Assembly: GCA_002335385.1 (NCBI GenBank)
Contig: DCVK01000021.1
Span: 143,198-207,197 of the forward strand
Length of the DNA: 64,000 nucleotides
Direction of reading: 5' to 3'
Source: Candidatus Aminicenantes bacterium UBA2190
GTDB lineage: Bacteria > Acidobacteriota > Aminicenantia > UBA2199
Notes under the pieces: model-generated
Database searches by the model: none
What the model saw: the letters and a program-made list of their open reading frames with translations, nothing else
What the model was told of the DNA's origin: nothing
Part shown: piece by piece, positions 49,796-57,402 of the stretch
Layout of the letters: each line of letters starts with the position of its first letter
Numbering within the stretch: position 1 is the stretch's first letter
Position numbers and translations under genes: made by a program

Positions 49796-50509
49796 ATGGA
49801 TCCGCTGGTCAGCCAGGTACGCCGGGAGCTGAGGGAGAATACCGACGAGAAGAAGCGCCGGGGGGCCCAGGCCTATTTCAAGGAGGGGGTGACCTGCCTG
49901 GGCGTGGGCACGGCGACCGTTCACCGCATCGCCCGGGAGAGGATCGCCGATCTCAAGGGCATGACCAAGGGGGAGGTCTTCGGGCTGTGCGAGGAGCTGT
50001 GGCGCGCGGGGAGCCTCGAGGAGACGATCGTGGCCTGCGACTGGTCGTACTTCATCCGCCGGCAATACGTCCCCGGGGACATCACGGTGTTTGCCGGGTG
50101 GGTCGGCAAATACGTGAACAATTGGGCGTCATGCGACACGCTGTGCAATCACTCGGTCGGGGAACTCCTGGAGATGTACCCGGAGCGCGTGGCCGATCTG
50201 AAGCAATGGGCCCGGTCGAGGAACCGCTGGCTGCGGCGCGGGGCCGCCGTGTCGCTGATCATCCCGGCCAAGAAGGGAAAGTTCCCGGACGACGTCATGC
50301 AGATCGCCGACATCCTGCTCGAAGATCCGGACGACCTGGTGCAGAAGGGCTACGGCTGGATGCTGAAGGTGGCCAGCCAGGCGCGGCAGAAGGAGATCTA
50401 TGCCTACGTGATGCGCAACAAAGCGGCCATGCCGCGAACGGCCCTGCGCTATGCCATCGAGAAGATGCCGGCCGAATTGAAACGGCGGGCGATGAAGAAG
50501 CAGGCATGA
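49796..50509 (+). CDS. AlkD-like DNA alkylation repair protein
   Basis: A 237-aa all-helical HEAT-repeat protein of the DNA-alkylation-repair family. AlkD enzymes excise positively charged alkylated bases without base flipping. The segment VNNWASCDTLC near residue 107 carries the Trp and Asp expected at the active site, and WLRRGAAVSLI near 140 has the conserved Arg pair. TAYFKEG-type start (QAYFKEGVTCLGVGT) matches family members. An AAGGAGG ribosome site precedes ATG. It stands alone between repeat-filled gaps. Confidence 0.85.
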   Translation: MDPLVSQVRRELRENTDEKKRRGAQAYFKEGVTCLGVGTATVHRIARERIADLKGMTKGEVFGLCEELWRAGSLEETIVACDWSYFIRRQYVPGDITVFAGWVGKYVNNWASCDTLCNHSVGELLEMYPERVADLKQWARSRNRWLRRGAAVSLIIPAKKGKFPDDVMQIADILLEDPDDLVQKGYGWMLKVASQARQKEIYAYVMRNKAAMPRTALRYAIEKMPAELKRRAMKKQA

Positions 50510-50518
50510 AGGGAAGTT

Positions 50519-50733
50519 CTCAAGGGAAGGCAGAGGAAAGAAACAGATGAGGTTCGAAGTTCGACGTTCGACGTTTAAGAATAAAGCGAGAGGAGAAAGG
50601 CTATAACACTTGGATCTCGCTTATGTTCTTGCTGACACGGACACTGCCACTGACACTGTCCTGAAATAAAATCCATTTCCGCATATAATGCTGGCGTGCT
50701 CCGCTCCCGGGGGCGGGGAACAAGGAGGAGCAA
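50519..50733 (+). repeat. Intergenic region with three repeat classes and a promoter
   Basis: In order: GGGAAGGCAGAGGAAAG purine words (50523-50540), TTCGAAGTTCGACGTTCGAC words (50552-50571), and a TGACAC-type repeat (CTTGCTGACACGGACACTGC, from 50630). A promoter follows: CTGAAA (50661-50666), 17-bp spacer, TATAAT (50684-50689). The predicted start near 50697 serves the next gene, which has an AAGGAGG site. Confidence 0.55.
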
Positions 50734-51294
50734 ATGGTGACATTGTTTTCATTGTGGCTGCCGATCGTCGTGGCGGCCGTTGTCGTGTTCATCGCCAGCT
50801 CGGTCATCCACATGGCGCTGCCCTGGCACAAGAAGGACATGATCAAGGTGCCCGGGGAGGACGAGGTGCGCGAGGCGCTGCGCAAGTTCGCCATCCCGCC
50901 CGGGGACTACGGCGTCCCCCACGCCGGCTCGATGAAGGAGGGGAGCTCGCCGGAGTTCACCGCCAAGCTGAACGAGGGGCCGGTGCTGTTCATGTCGGTG
51001 GCCAGGAACGGCCCGCCCAACATGGCGCTCAGCTTCGTCTTCTGGTTCCTCTACTTGCTGGTCGTCGGCAAGCTCACGGCCTACGTCGCCTGCCTGGCGC
51101 TGCCCGCCGGCGCCGCCTTCCTGCCTGTCTTCCGTCTCACCGGCGCTGTGGCCTTCGCCGGTTACTCCCTGGCCCTGCTGCAGCGGCCCATCTGGTACGG
51201 CGGCAGCTGGTGCGCGACCCTCAAGTCGGTGTTCGACGGCCTGGTCTACGCTTTGCTGACCGCCGCCGTCTTCGGCTGGCTGTGGCCGCGCTGA
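50734..51294 (+). CDS. Multi-pass membrane protein, unknown
   Basis: A 186-aa protein with one N-terminal membrane helix (about 5-27), a polar stretch of about 70 residues (HKKDMIKVPGEDEVREAL; IPPGDYGVPHAGS) and three C-terminal hydrophobic helices (about 105-125, 128-148, 160-183). I recognise it only as a conserved hypothetical type. An AAGGAGGAG ribosome site and a TATAAT promoter 45 bp upstream support expression. No partner gene is seen. Confidence 0.75.
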   Translation: MVTLFSLWLPIVVAAVVVFIASSVIHMALPWHKKDMIKVPGEDEVREALRKFAIPPGDYGVPHAGSMKEGSSPEFTAKLNEGPVLFMSVARNGPPNMALSFVFWFLYLLVVGKLTAYVACLALPAGAAFLPVFRLTGAVAFAGYSLALLQRPIWYGGSWCATLKSVFDGLVYALLTAAVFGWLWPR

Positions 51295-51536
51295 GGTGCT
51301 TCGGGCATATCTTGTAAACGATACCGGACAATAATCAGATAACGGGAGGGTTTGAAACCCTCCCCTACGTGAAGATGTTTCTTTTCCTCCTGCAACCACT
51401 ACCACTATCACTACCACTGATACCTGTAATGCCTCTTGCTGACACTGACACTGTCACTGACACTGTTTAGTTGACGCGGTCATACAATGATGCTATATAA
51501 TAATAACGATGAATTAACGCATCGGGGAGGTGTATC
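51295..51536 (+). repeat. Hairpin, TGACAC-type repeat and toxin-antitoxin promoter
   Basis: GGGAGGGTTT-G-AAACCCTCCC palindrome at 51344-51364, followed by CCTACGTGAAGA. Then CTGCAACCACTACCACTATC (from 51392) and a TGACAC-type repeat (CTTGCTGACACTGACACTGT, 51434-51453, and on to 51466). TTGACG (51471-51476), 17-bp spacer, TATATA (51494-51499) forms the likely promoter of the AbrB-like gene. Confidence 0.6.
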
Positions 51537-51764
51537 ATGGTCAAGACGCTCAGCAAGCACGGCAACAGCCTGGCCCTGGTCATCGAGAAGCCGGTGCTCG
51601 AGCTGCTGGGCGCCGACGCCGCCACTCCCTTCGAAGTGACCACCGACGGCCGGGCGCTGGTGCTGACGCCGGTGCTCGACCCGCAACGGCAAAAGCGCTT
51701 TGCCGCGGCCCTGGACAAGGCGAACAAGAAATATCCCCGGGCGTTGAAGAAGCTGGCCGAATAG
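51537..51764 (+). CDS. AbrB/MazE-type antitoxin
   Basis: A 75-aa protein. Residues 3-48 match the SpoVT-AbrB swapped-hairpin DNA-binding fold (KTLSKHGNSLALVIEKPVLE). The C-terminal basic tail (RQKRFAAALDKANKKYPRAL) is the likely toxin-binding segment. A GGGGAGG ribosome site precedes ATG. The Doc-type toxin gene starts on the base after its stop. AbrB-type antitoxins usually repress their own promoter; TATATA-rich sequence upstream could hold the operator. Confidence 0.87.
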   Translation: MVKTLSKHGNSLALVIEKPVLELLGADAATPFEVTTDGRALVLTPVLDPQRQKRFAAALDKANKKYPRALKKLAE

Positions 51765-52172
51765 ATGGCCGGCCCCGTTTTCCTGACTTTGGCCGAGGTG
51801 TTGGAGATCCATCGCGACCAGATCGGTCGTTACGGGGGCAGGGAGGGAATCCGCGACCTGGAGCTGCTGCAATCGGCGCTGGCCGTTCCCGCGGCTTCCT
51901 TCGCCGGCGGATTCCTGCATGAGGGCCTGCCGGAGATGGCCGTCGCATACCTGTTCCACATCGTCCGCGACCATCCCTTCATCGACGGCAACAAGCGCAC
52001 GGGGGCGGTGGCGGCGCTGGTTTTCCTGCTGCTCAACGGCCATGAGCTCCGCGCCCCGGAAGACAAGCTGTTCGAGGCTGTCCTCGCCGTGGCCTCCGGG
52101 AAGATGTCCAAGGCCGAGCTGACCCTGTTCTTCCGCCGCTGGACGAAAAAAGGGCAGGGAAAGAAGAGATAG
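51765..52172 (+). CDS. Doc-type Fic-fold toxin
   Basis: A 135-aa death-on-curing-family protein. The Fic-fold active site is HPFIDGNKRTG at 70-80 (H70, D74, N76, K77, R78). Doc toxins transfer a phosphate to EF-Tu and stop translation, held in check by a small antitoxin. The N-terminus FLTLAEVLEIHRDQIGRYGG is typical of Doc. It directly follows the AbrB-type antitoxin gene with no gap, forming a complete toxin-antitoxin pair. All catalytic residues are present. Confidence 0.9.
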   Translation: MAGPVFLTLAEVLEIHRDQIGRYGGREGIRDLELLQSALAVPAASFAGGFLHEGLPEMAVAYLFHIVRDHPFIDGNKRTGAVAALVFLLLNGHELRAPEDKLFEAVLAVASGKMSKAELTLFFRRWTKKGQGKKR

Positions 52173-52569
52173 GACGGGATTAGAACCTGTTTCCGCATCG
52201 GGCGGGCACGGGGGCCCGCCCCTACGGAAATATTGCGGCAGGCTTACACCCCAAGGAGGTTAAACCCTCCTTACATGGAAAAATGCGGGAGGGTCACAGA
52301 CCCTCCCCTACGTGAAGAGACAATGGGAACCTGCCGGTGTAGTCCTCCAGCTCTTGCTGACACTGACACTGTCACTGACACTTTCTTCAATATTTTGAAT
52401 TTTTTATAACAAAATAAAATATCACATTTTTCCCTATTGTCTCCTTGTCCGCCAAAAACTATAATTTTCTCTTGATCACCCGATGGACGCTAAAGGAATT
52501 CATCCTCCCCTGCGAAGCTTCCCCAGGCCACCGGCGGGAGCTTGGGAAAATATTAAGGAAAGCACCTTT
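52173..52569 (+). repeat. Intergenic array of three hairpins plus a TGACAC-type repeat
   Basis: Hairpin A: GGGCGGGC/GCCCGCCC (52200-52221), then CCTACGG. Hairpin B: AAGGAGG/CCTCCTT (52253-52272). Hairpin C: GGGAGGGTC/GACCCTCCC (52287-52307), then CCTACGTGAAGA, as at 51.36 kb. TGACAC-type repeat from 52353 (CTTGCTGACACTGACACTGT). After 52385 the sequence is AT-rich, and I see no convincing gene. Confidence 0.65.
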
Positions 52570-53087
52570 AAATAAATCATATAAGCGGGGCGGCAGATGG
52601 ATAGCGGATCAGCGGTCCGCCCCGAAAATTATTAGGAAGGAGGACAGGAAATGTCTGAACAAATCAGGGTTCGTTGGGGCTGGCTCAAGGGAATGTATGT
52701 GTACACGATTGCTGTGGCGGGGTTTCTTGGCTTGGGAATCATCGTCATGCCCGAAATGATCAGAACGAAGTTGCCATGGCCGGTTGCAGAACCAACGGCT
52801 TTCGGGGTTGTCGGCAGCATTTATGTGGCATGCGGACTGCTGGCCATATTGGGACTGCGCTCTCCTCTCAAATTTGTGCCGCTTCTTTTGCTGCAGCTTT
52901 TCTACAAGTCCGTATGGTTCATCGGCGTCGCCTTGCCTCTCTGTGTCAGCGGCCATTTCCCGACTTATGCGCTGCCCATGGCGATCATCTTTGTAACGTT
53001 CATCATCGGAGATCTGATTGCAATACCTTTTTCATATGTCTTTGCTAAAGAACCAAGTCAGTAAAGGGCTGTTGGGGACGGAACGTT
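52570..53087 (+). repeat. Duplicated 518-bp cassette, copy A
   Basis: Matches 60053-60571 nearly base for base, from AAATAAATCA to TTGGGGACGGAACGTT. It contains a GC stem (GGGGCGG ... CCGCCCC) just upstream of the ribosome site and one complete membrane-protein gene. Sequence similarity stops abruptly at both ends. Confidence 0.9.
52651..53064 (+). CDS. Four-helix membrane protein, duplicated (copy A)
   Basis: A 137-aa protein with about four membrane helices (about 14-34, 48-68, 72-92, 100-128) and short polar ends. No known motif. The protein is identical to that of copy B at 60135-60548; the two genes differ at seven positions, all synonymous. A strong AGGAAGGAGG ribosome site precedes ATG. 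Upstream, inside the cassette, a GC hairpin could affect expression. Function unknown; a small transporter or quinone-related membrane protein cannot be distinguished. Confidence 0.78.
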   Translation: MSEQIRVRWGWLKGMYVYTIAVAGFLGLGIIVMPEMIRTKLPWPVAEPTAFGVVGSIYVACGLLAILGLRSPLKFVPLLLLQLFYKSVWFIGVALPLCVSGHFPTYALPMAIIFVTFIIGDLIAIPFSYVFAKEPSQ

Positions 53088-53136
53088 CCCCGGTTCTGTT
53101 CGTAGTAATGAGAACCAGATCAAGGATAAGGTGAAC

Positions 53137-54060
53137 ATGAAAAGAGAATTCCGCATCGTTCTGCTGGCCGTGGTGATGGCGTCTGTCTTCTGGTTTGTCG
53201 GAGCGGAGGAAGAGCTCGTCGCTCCGCCTGCGCCCTATTTCGGGCTGAAGGCGCCGGGAATGGTCCCGGAGGTGTTCGCCCCGGGAATCGTCTCGACCGG
53301 GCAGTTCGAGTTCGGGATTGCGTTTTCCCGGGATGGCAGGGAGTGCTTCTTCACCCGGCGCGCCACGTACGAGGGCGCGGACAACCGGATCTTGCGGACG
53401 CAAATGAGCGATAAAGGGTGGAGCCGCCCGGAGCCCGCCTCCTTCTCCCGCGACGTCTTCGAATTCCTCCCGGTCGTCTCGCCTGACGGCCGCCGGCTCT
53501 ATTTCTATTCCGAGCGCCCCGAACCACCTGCGGATGCGGCGCTGGACGGAGATCTCTGGGTGACGGAGAAAGGGGAAACGGGCTGGGGCGATCCGCAGCG
53601 CCTGCGGGCGCCCGCCAACCGCAGGTATTGCATGATGGTCTCGGAGGCGAAGAGCGGGACGATCTATTTTTCAGGGATGTTCGCCGGGAAGAGGGGCATG
53701 TTCCGTGCCGCCTGCCAGGCGGGCGAGTATGGGGAAATGGAACGCCTGCCCGAGGAGATCAATGCCATCCGGCCCGCCCACCCCTTCATCGCCCCCGATG
53801 AAAGCTACCTGATCATGGACGCCCAGGTAACGGGCATGGGCCAGCCGGAACTCTTCATCAGTTTCCGCAAGGCGGACGGGAATTGGACTCGCGCGCTGAA
53901 CATGGGGCAAGCGATCAACGCCACGAAGACCGAATTCGCCGCCAGCGTCTCACCCGACGGAAGATTCCTGTTCTTCCACCGTCGCGTGAACGGCAACGGG
54001 GATATCTACTGGGTCGATGCCGGGATCCTTGATGAACTACGGGAAAAGATCAGGGACTAA
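53137..54060 (+). CDS. Secreted PD40/WD40-like beta-propeller protein
   Basis: A 307-aa exported protein. Signal peptide MKREFRIVLLAVVMASVFWF to about residue 23. Repeated blades contain the PD40 pattern: IAFSRDGRECFFTRR, PVVSPDGRRLYFYSE, PFIAPDESYLIMDA and ASVSPDGRFLFFHRR, like TolB-type propellers. An AAGGTGA site precedes ATG 53137; GTG 53131 is an alternative start. Probably a periplasmic binding or scaffold protein. No partner gene is obvious. Confidence 0.82.
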   Translation: MKREFRIVLLAVVMASVFWFVGAEEELVAPPAPYFGLKAPGMVPEVFAPGIVSTGQFEFGIAFSRDGRECFFTRRATYEGADNRILRTQMSDKGWSRPEPASFSRDVFEFLPVVSPDGRRLYFYSERPEPPADAALDGDLWVTEKGETGWGDPQRLRAPANRRYCMMVSEAKSGTIYFSGMFAGKRGMFRAACQAGEYGEMERLPEEINAIRPAHPFIAPDESYLIMDAQVTGMGQPELFISFRKADGNWTRALNMGQAINATKTEFAASVSPDGRFLFFHRRVNGNGDIYWVDAGILDELREKIRD

Positions 54061-54252
54061 AGGGATGGACTGTTGATCCGATTATTCAAGGAAAGGATTA
54101 GGGACGGACGGCAACAAGGTAAGAACTAGAATGGAACTCCGGGGCATGATCCGTAATCAGAGGGCATTTGGTGTAAGCATTATCGTATTCCTGCCATGAG
54201 AAAAAGTAATCATGCAAGACCTGTATTTCTTAATCCAAAGGGAGGCATCAAG
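54061..54252. other. Intergenic region with GGGACGGAC-type repeats
   Basis: 192 bp without a gene. GGGATGGACTGTTGATCCG (54062-54080) and TTAGGGACGGACG (54098-54110) belong to the same word family as 53072-53087, 58778-58799 and 60556-60571. The AAAGGGAGG ribosome site of the next gene lies at its end. Confidence 0.4.
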
Positions 54253-55251
54253 ATGCGATTGATCTTCCTCGGCATTTTTTGCCTGGCGATCATCTTCTGT
54301 CCGGGCTTCGGGCAGAAAGACAAACCCGAAACGGAAGTGGGCTTTGCCGACGGCCACGTTCATGCCGGCTTTGCAAAAAAGGACGGCATCCTCGCCACGC
54401 GTTTCGCTTATTTCCAGCTCCAGGGCGTCAAGACCATCTGCCTTTCCCTGCCGCTGGACAGTTCCAGGACCGCTGACCTGCGGGCGCGGATCAGCGGGGA
54501 GATCGCCGCGCTGCGCGAGCTCGCGAACAGGGAAAGGACTTTCCGCCTGCTCCCGGGCGACGGCGGAACGCCGGGGCCGCCGGGGGAATTGGATGTGTTC
54601 CTGAGCGTGGAATATTTTCACGGCGCCTTCAACGGCGACGCCGGCCTGGTGAACGCTTACAGGGACCTGGGCATCAGGGCTGTCACCCTCATCGACAATG
54701 ACCGCGACCCGTTCTTTGCCGGGGGAGCGCTGACCCCGTTCGGGAAAAAGGTGATCGCCCTGATGGACGAATCGGGATTGCGGATCGACGTTTCACACCT
54801 GGACTCGGCCCAGAAGCTCGCGGTCATCGCGGCCGCCAAGTCGCCGGTCCTCGTTTCGCACACCAATGCGCGGAGCGTGGCCGATCTCGATTACAACATT
54901 CCGGATGAGGTCCTGGCGGCCTTGAAGAAGAACCGGGGCTCGGTCCTGGTCTCCTTCAACCGCAACGGCGTTTTCGCCGAAAACGGAGGGAGAAGCGGCG
55001 GCATCGCCCAACTGGCGGACCATATCGATCATTTCGTTGAATGGCTCGGCGTCGACCATGTCGGCATCGGCTCGGACTACCAGGCCGACGGCAGGTATGT
55101 GGCCGCGCCGCTGAACGAGCCCGACGCCTTCGGAAGGATCGCCCGCGAGCTGGCCGGGCGCGGCCATGACGCGGCCGCGATCCATCAGATCATGTCCGCC
55201 AATGTCCGGCGATTATTTGGGGCTGGGGAAAAAGCGTATAATTCGGAATAG
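54253..55251 (+). CDS. Secreted M19 dipeptidase-like protein with altered zinc motif
   Basis: A 332-aa exported relative of membrane dipeptidase. Signal peptide MRLIFLGIFCLAIIFCPGFG. The zinc motif that should read HxD is D33-G-H35-V-H37, so the metal-binding Asp is His. Other ligands are present: Glu in FLSVEYFHG, His in DVSHLDS, His in VSHTNARS, and catalytic Asp in GSDYQ. It is shorter than the intact M19 gene at 25 kb. ATG 54253 follows AAAGGGAGG. Activity, metal and substrate may differ from dipeptidases. Confidence 0.82.
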   Translation: MRLIFLGIFCLAIIFCPGFGQKDKPETEVGFADGHVHAGFAKKDGILATRFAYFQLQGVKTICLSLPLDSSRTADLRARISGEIAALRELANRERTFRLLPGDGGTPGPPGELDVFLSVEYFHGAFNGDAGLVNAYRDLGIRAVTLIDNDRDPFFAGGALTPFGKKVIALMDESGLRIDVSHLDSAQKLAVIAAAKSPVLVSHTNARSVADLDYNIPDEVLAALKKNRGSVLVSFNRNGVFAENGGRSGGIAQLADHIDHFVEWLGVDHVGIGSDYQADGRYVAAPLNEPDAFGRIARELAGRGHDAAAIHQIMSANVRRLFGAGEKAYNSE

Positions 55252-55299
55252 GCTGCACCTTCTCGAAGCAGCGCTGAAATAAAACCAGAGGAGACCGGA

Positions 55300-55953
55300 A
55301 TGGATTTTTATGAAGCGGTGAGGAAGCGGCGGACGGTCAGGGAGTTCGCGGACAGGGCGGTGCCCGAGGAAGCCCTGCGGCGGGCGCTGGCCGCGGGGCT
55401 GCGGGCGCCATGCAACGCCCACTTGAAGAGCTGGCAGTTCATCCTGCTCCGCGACCTGGAAAAGCGGGACAAGGCGGTCTTCGACGGACTGAAGGCCAGG
55501 GATATGAAGGATCCCGACGAGATCGAGCGCTTCGTCGCCCGCTTCGAGGAGCCGGAACTTAAAAAGGTCTACCGCCGCTCGCTGCCCCGGCAGCTGAGCA
55601 TGATGCTGGAGGCGCCCGAGCTGCTGCTGGTGTGCTACCGCATGAAGCCCCAGGACGAATGCCGCACCCTGTTCGAGCTGAACCCCCTGGCGTCGGCCTG
55701 GATGTGCATCGAGAACATCATGCTGGCACTGGCCGCCGAGGGGCTCTACGGCTGCACCTATACTCCCTACGAATCCAGGGGGCTGAAAAAGATGCTGGGC
55801 GTACCCGCGGGCTACGAGATCGCCGCGGTCATTCCTCTCGGCTATGCCGAGGAAGATCCCGGCGAGAACGAAACGGAGGACCTGGACGCGCGGCTGCACA
55901 TTGACGGCTGGGAGCAGAAGACAGGGAGGAATGAGGGAAGCAGAAGCAAGTAA
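55300..55953 (+). CDS. Nitroreductase-family flavoprotein
   Basis: A 217-aa FMN-dependent nitroreductase-fold protein. The start FYEAVRKRRTVREFADRAVP is the family signature (RRSxRxF for FMN phosphate). Then APCNAHLKSWQFILLRD (about 37-54), and the C-terminal half has GLYGCTYTPYE and VIPLGYAEEDPGE. ATG 55300 follows AGAGGAGACC. A TATAAT hexamer at 55236-55241, inside the end of the previous gene, could drive it. The substrate is unknown. Confidence 0.87.
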   Translation: MDFYEAVRKRRTVREFADRAVPEEALRRALAAGLRAPCNAHLKSWQFILLRDLEKRDKAVFDGLKARDMKDPDEIERFVARFEEPELKKVYRRSLPRQLSMMLEAPELLLVCYRMKPQDECRTLFELNPLASAWMCIENIMLALAAEGLYGCTYTPYESRGLKKMLGVPAGYEIAAVIPLGYAEEDPGENETEDLDARLHIDGWEQKTGRNEGSRSK

Positions 55954-55985
55954 AAAGAACTTCCGCTCTTTCCCGAGGAGGAAAC

Positions 55986-56921
55986 ACGAAAAAAAAATTC
56001 GCATGGCCGCTGATCGCCGGGGCGCTTGTTCTCGCCGCCGCGGCAGGTTTTGCCCTAAGCGCGGGGAATGTCCCCGGCCGGGAAACGCTGCGCCTTGAAG
56101 TGGAGGCCGTCGCGCGGTCGATCGACGGCAAGCTGGGAGTGGCCATGTTGGGGCTGGAAACGCGGGAGAGCTTCCCGTTCAACGGAGACCACCGTTTCCC
56201 GATGCAGAGCGTCTACAAGTTTCCCCTGGCCATGGCCGTGCTCGAGTTGGTGGACAAGGGCCGGCTCTCCCTGGGCCAGGCCGTTCGCGTGGCCCCTGCC
56301 GACCTCCTGCCCGATACCTGGAGCCCGCTGCGCGACGCGAACCCAAGGGGCGATTTCGATCTCGCCCTGAGCGAGCTGCTGCGAGTCACCGTGTCCGAGA
56401 GCGACAACAACGGCTGCGATATCCTTTTCCGCATGCTGGGCGGCCCGGCGGCGGTCGACGCCTACGTCCGCGGTCTCGGCGTAGAAGGCATGGCCATCGC
56501 CGCCACCGAGGAGGAAATGCACCGCGTCCGCGATTCGCAGTTCAGCAACTGGTGCGAGCCGGCCGCCATGGCGCGGCTGCTCGACCTCTTTTTCCAGGGC
56601 GGGACCCATGCCGTTGCCAGCCGCGATTTCCTGATGCGGCTGATGATGGAGACCGCCACCGGACCCAAGCGCATCAAGGGCTTGCTGCCCTTGGGGACGC
56701 CGGTGGCCCACAAGACCGGTACGTCGTTCACCGATGAAAAAGGGTTGACGGCGGCCACCAACGACGTCGGCATCGTCACCCTGCCCGACGGGAGCCATGT
56801 CGCCATGGTCATTTTCCTGGCCGACTCCTCCGCCTCGCCGGAGGCCCGGGAAAACGCGATCGCCCGCGTCGCCCGGGCCGGGTTTGATTACTTCGCGGCG
56901 GCGAAACCCGGGAAAGAGTAG
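55986..56921 (+). CDS. Class A beta-lactamase-like serine hydrolase, apparent ACG start
   Basis: A 311-aa protein if read from ACG 55986. Residues 2-26 form a signal peptide (KKKFAWPLIAGALVLAAAAG). Active-site boxes: MQSVYKF (S75, K78), SESDN (S139, D140, N141), TEEEMH in the omega-loop position, and HKTGTS (K243). METATGPKRIKGLLP and AATNDVGIVTLPDG closely resemble PER/VEB-type subclass A2 enzymes. No ATG, GTG or TTG lies between the in-frame stop at 55932 and GTG 56100, which would delete the signal peptide. GAGGAGG at 55975-55981 fits an ACG 5 nt downstream. Confidence 0.82.
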   Translation, partial: TKKKFAWPLIAGALVLAAAAGFALSAGNVPGRETLRLEVEAVARSIDGKLGVAMLGLETRESFPFNGDHRFPMQSVYKFPLAMAVLELVDKGRLSLGQAVRVAPADLLPDTWSPLRDANPRGDFDLALSELLRVTVSESDNNGCDILFRMLGGPAAVDAYVRGLGVEGMAIAATEEEMHRVRDSQFSNWCEPAAMARLLDLFFQGGTHAVASRDFLMRLMMETATGPKRIKGLLPLGTPVAHKTGTSFTDEKGLTAATNDVGIVTLPDGSHVAMVIFLADSSASPEARENAIARVARAGFDYFAAAKPGKE

Positions 56922-57018
56922 GAGATTTTTGTCCGTTTCCGGGGTTTCGATTATGGATATTCGGATAATTTTGAAGTGAAGACGAAGATCGGCCCATGGC
57001 CGTTCAGGAAGGAGAACG

Positions 57019-57291
57019 ATGCTATACATGGCATATGAGAAATTCAAGGCGGCCGGGGCCAAAGAGGTCTATCGCCGATCGCGGGAAAAAGGCAGGATGC
57101 TGCCCCAAGGGCTGAATTATGTCTCAAGCTGGGTGGACCTGGAGTTCAGCAGATGCTTTCAACTTATGGAGACCGAGGACTTTTCGCTGTTTTCAAAATG
57201 GACCAGCCAATGGCGGGACCTGGTGGAATTCGAGATCATTCCGGTCAGGACATCGGCTGAAGCGATGACTTTGATGGAGCCGACCTTATGA
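57019..57291 (+). CDS. DUF3303-like small protein
   Basis: A 90-aa dimeric ferredoxin-like-fold candidate. MLYMAYEKFKAAGAKEVYRR, GLNYVSSWVDLEFSRCFQLM and TSQWRDLVEFEIIPV match the DUF3303 pattern. An AAGGAGAACG ribosome site precedes ATG. No known function. It lies 97 bp after the beta-lactamase-like gene with no evident promoter, so it may be in the same transcript. Confidence 0.75.
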   Translation: MLYMAYEKFKAAGAKEVYRRSREKGRMLPQGLNYVSSWVDLEFSRCFQLMETEDFSLFSKWTSQWRDLVEFEIIPVRTSAEAMTLMEPTL

Positions 57292-57402
57292 ACGTGATAA
57301 AGTTTTCAGACACGTCTTGCTTTATGACCTTTCAAAATTTGTAAAGTAAGGGACAGGAGGAGACGAATCCCTCCGCCCGGCAGCCCAGTGAAGGAGGTTC
57401 TC

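Noticed and set aside
44696..52384. TGACAC-type repeats as a CRISPR array
   Set aside because: Copies are kilobases apart, variable in sequence, lie in both orientations, and no regular spacers or cas genes exist.
52445..52759. A 104-codon frame before the duplicated gene
   Set aside because: It overlaps the cassette leader, ribosome site and start of the real gene in another frame, and has no domain.
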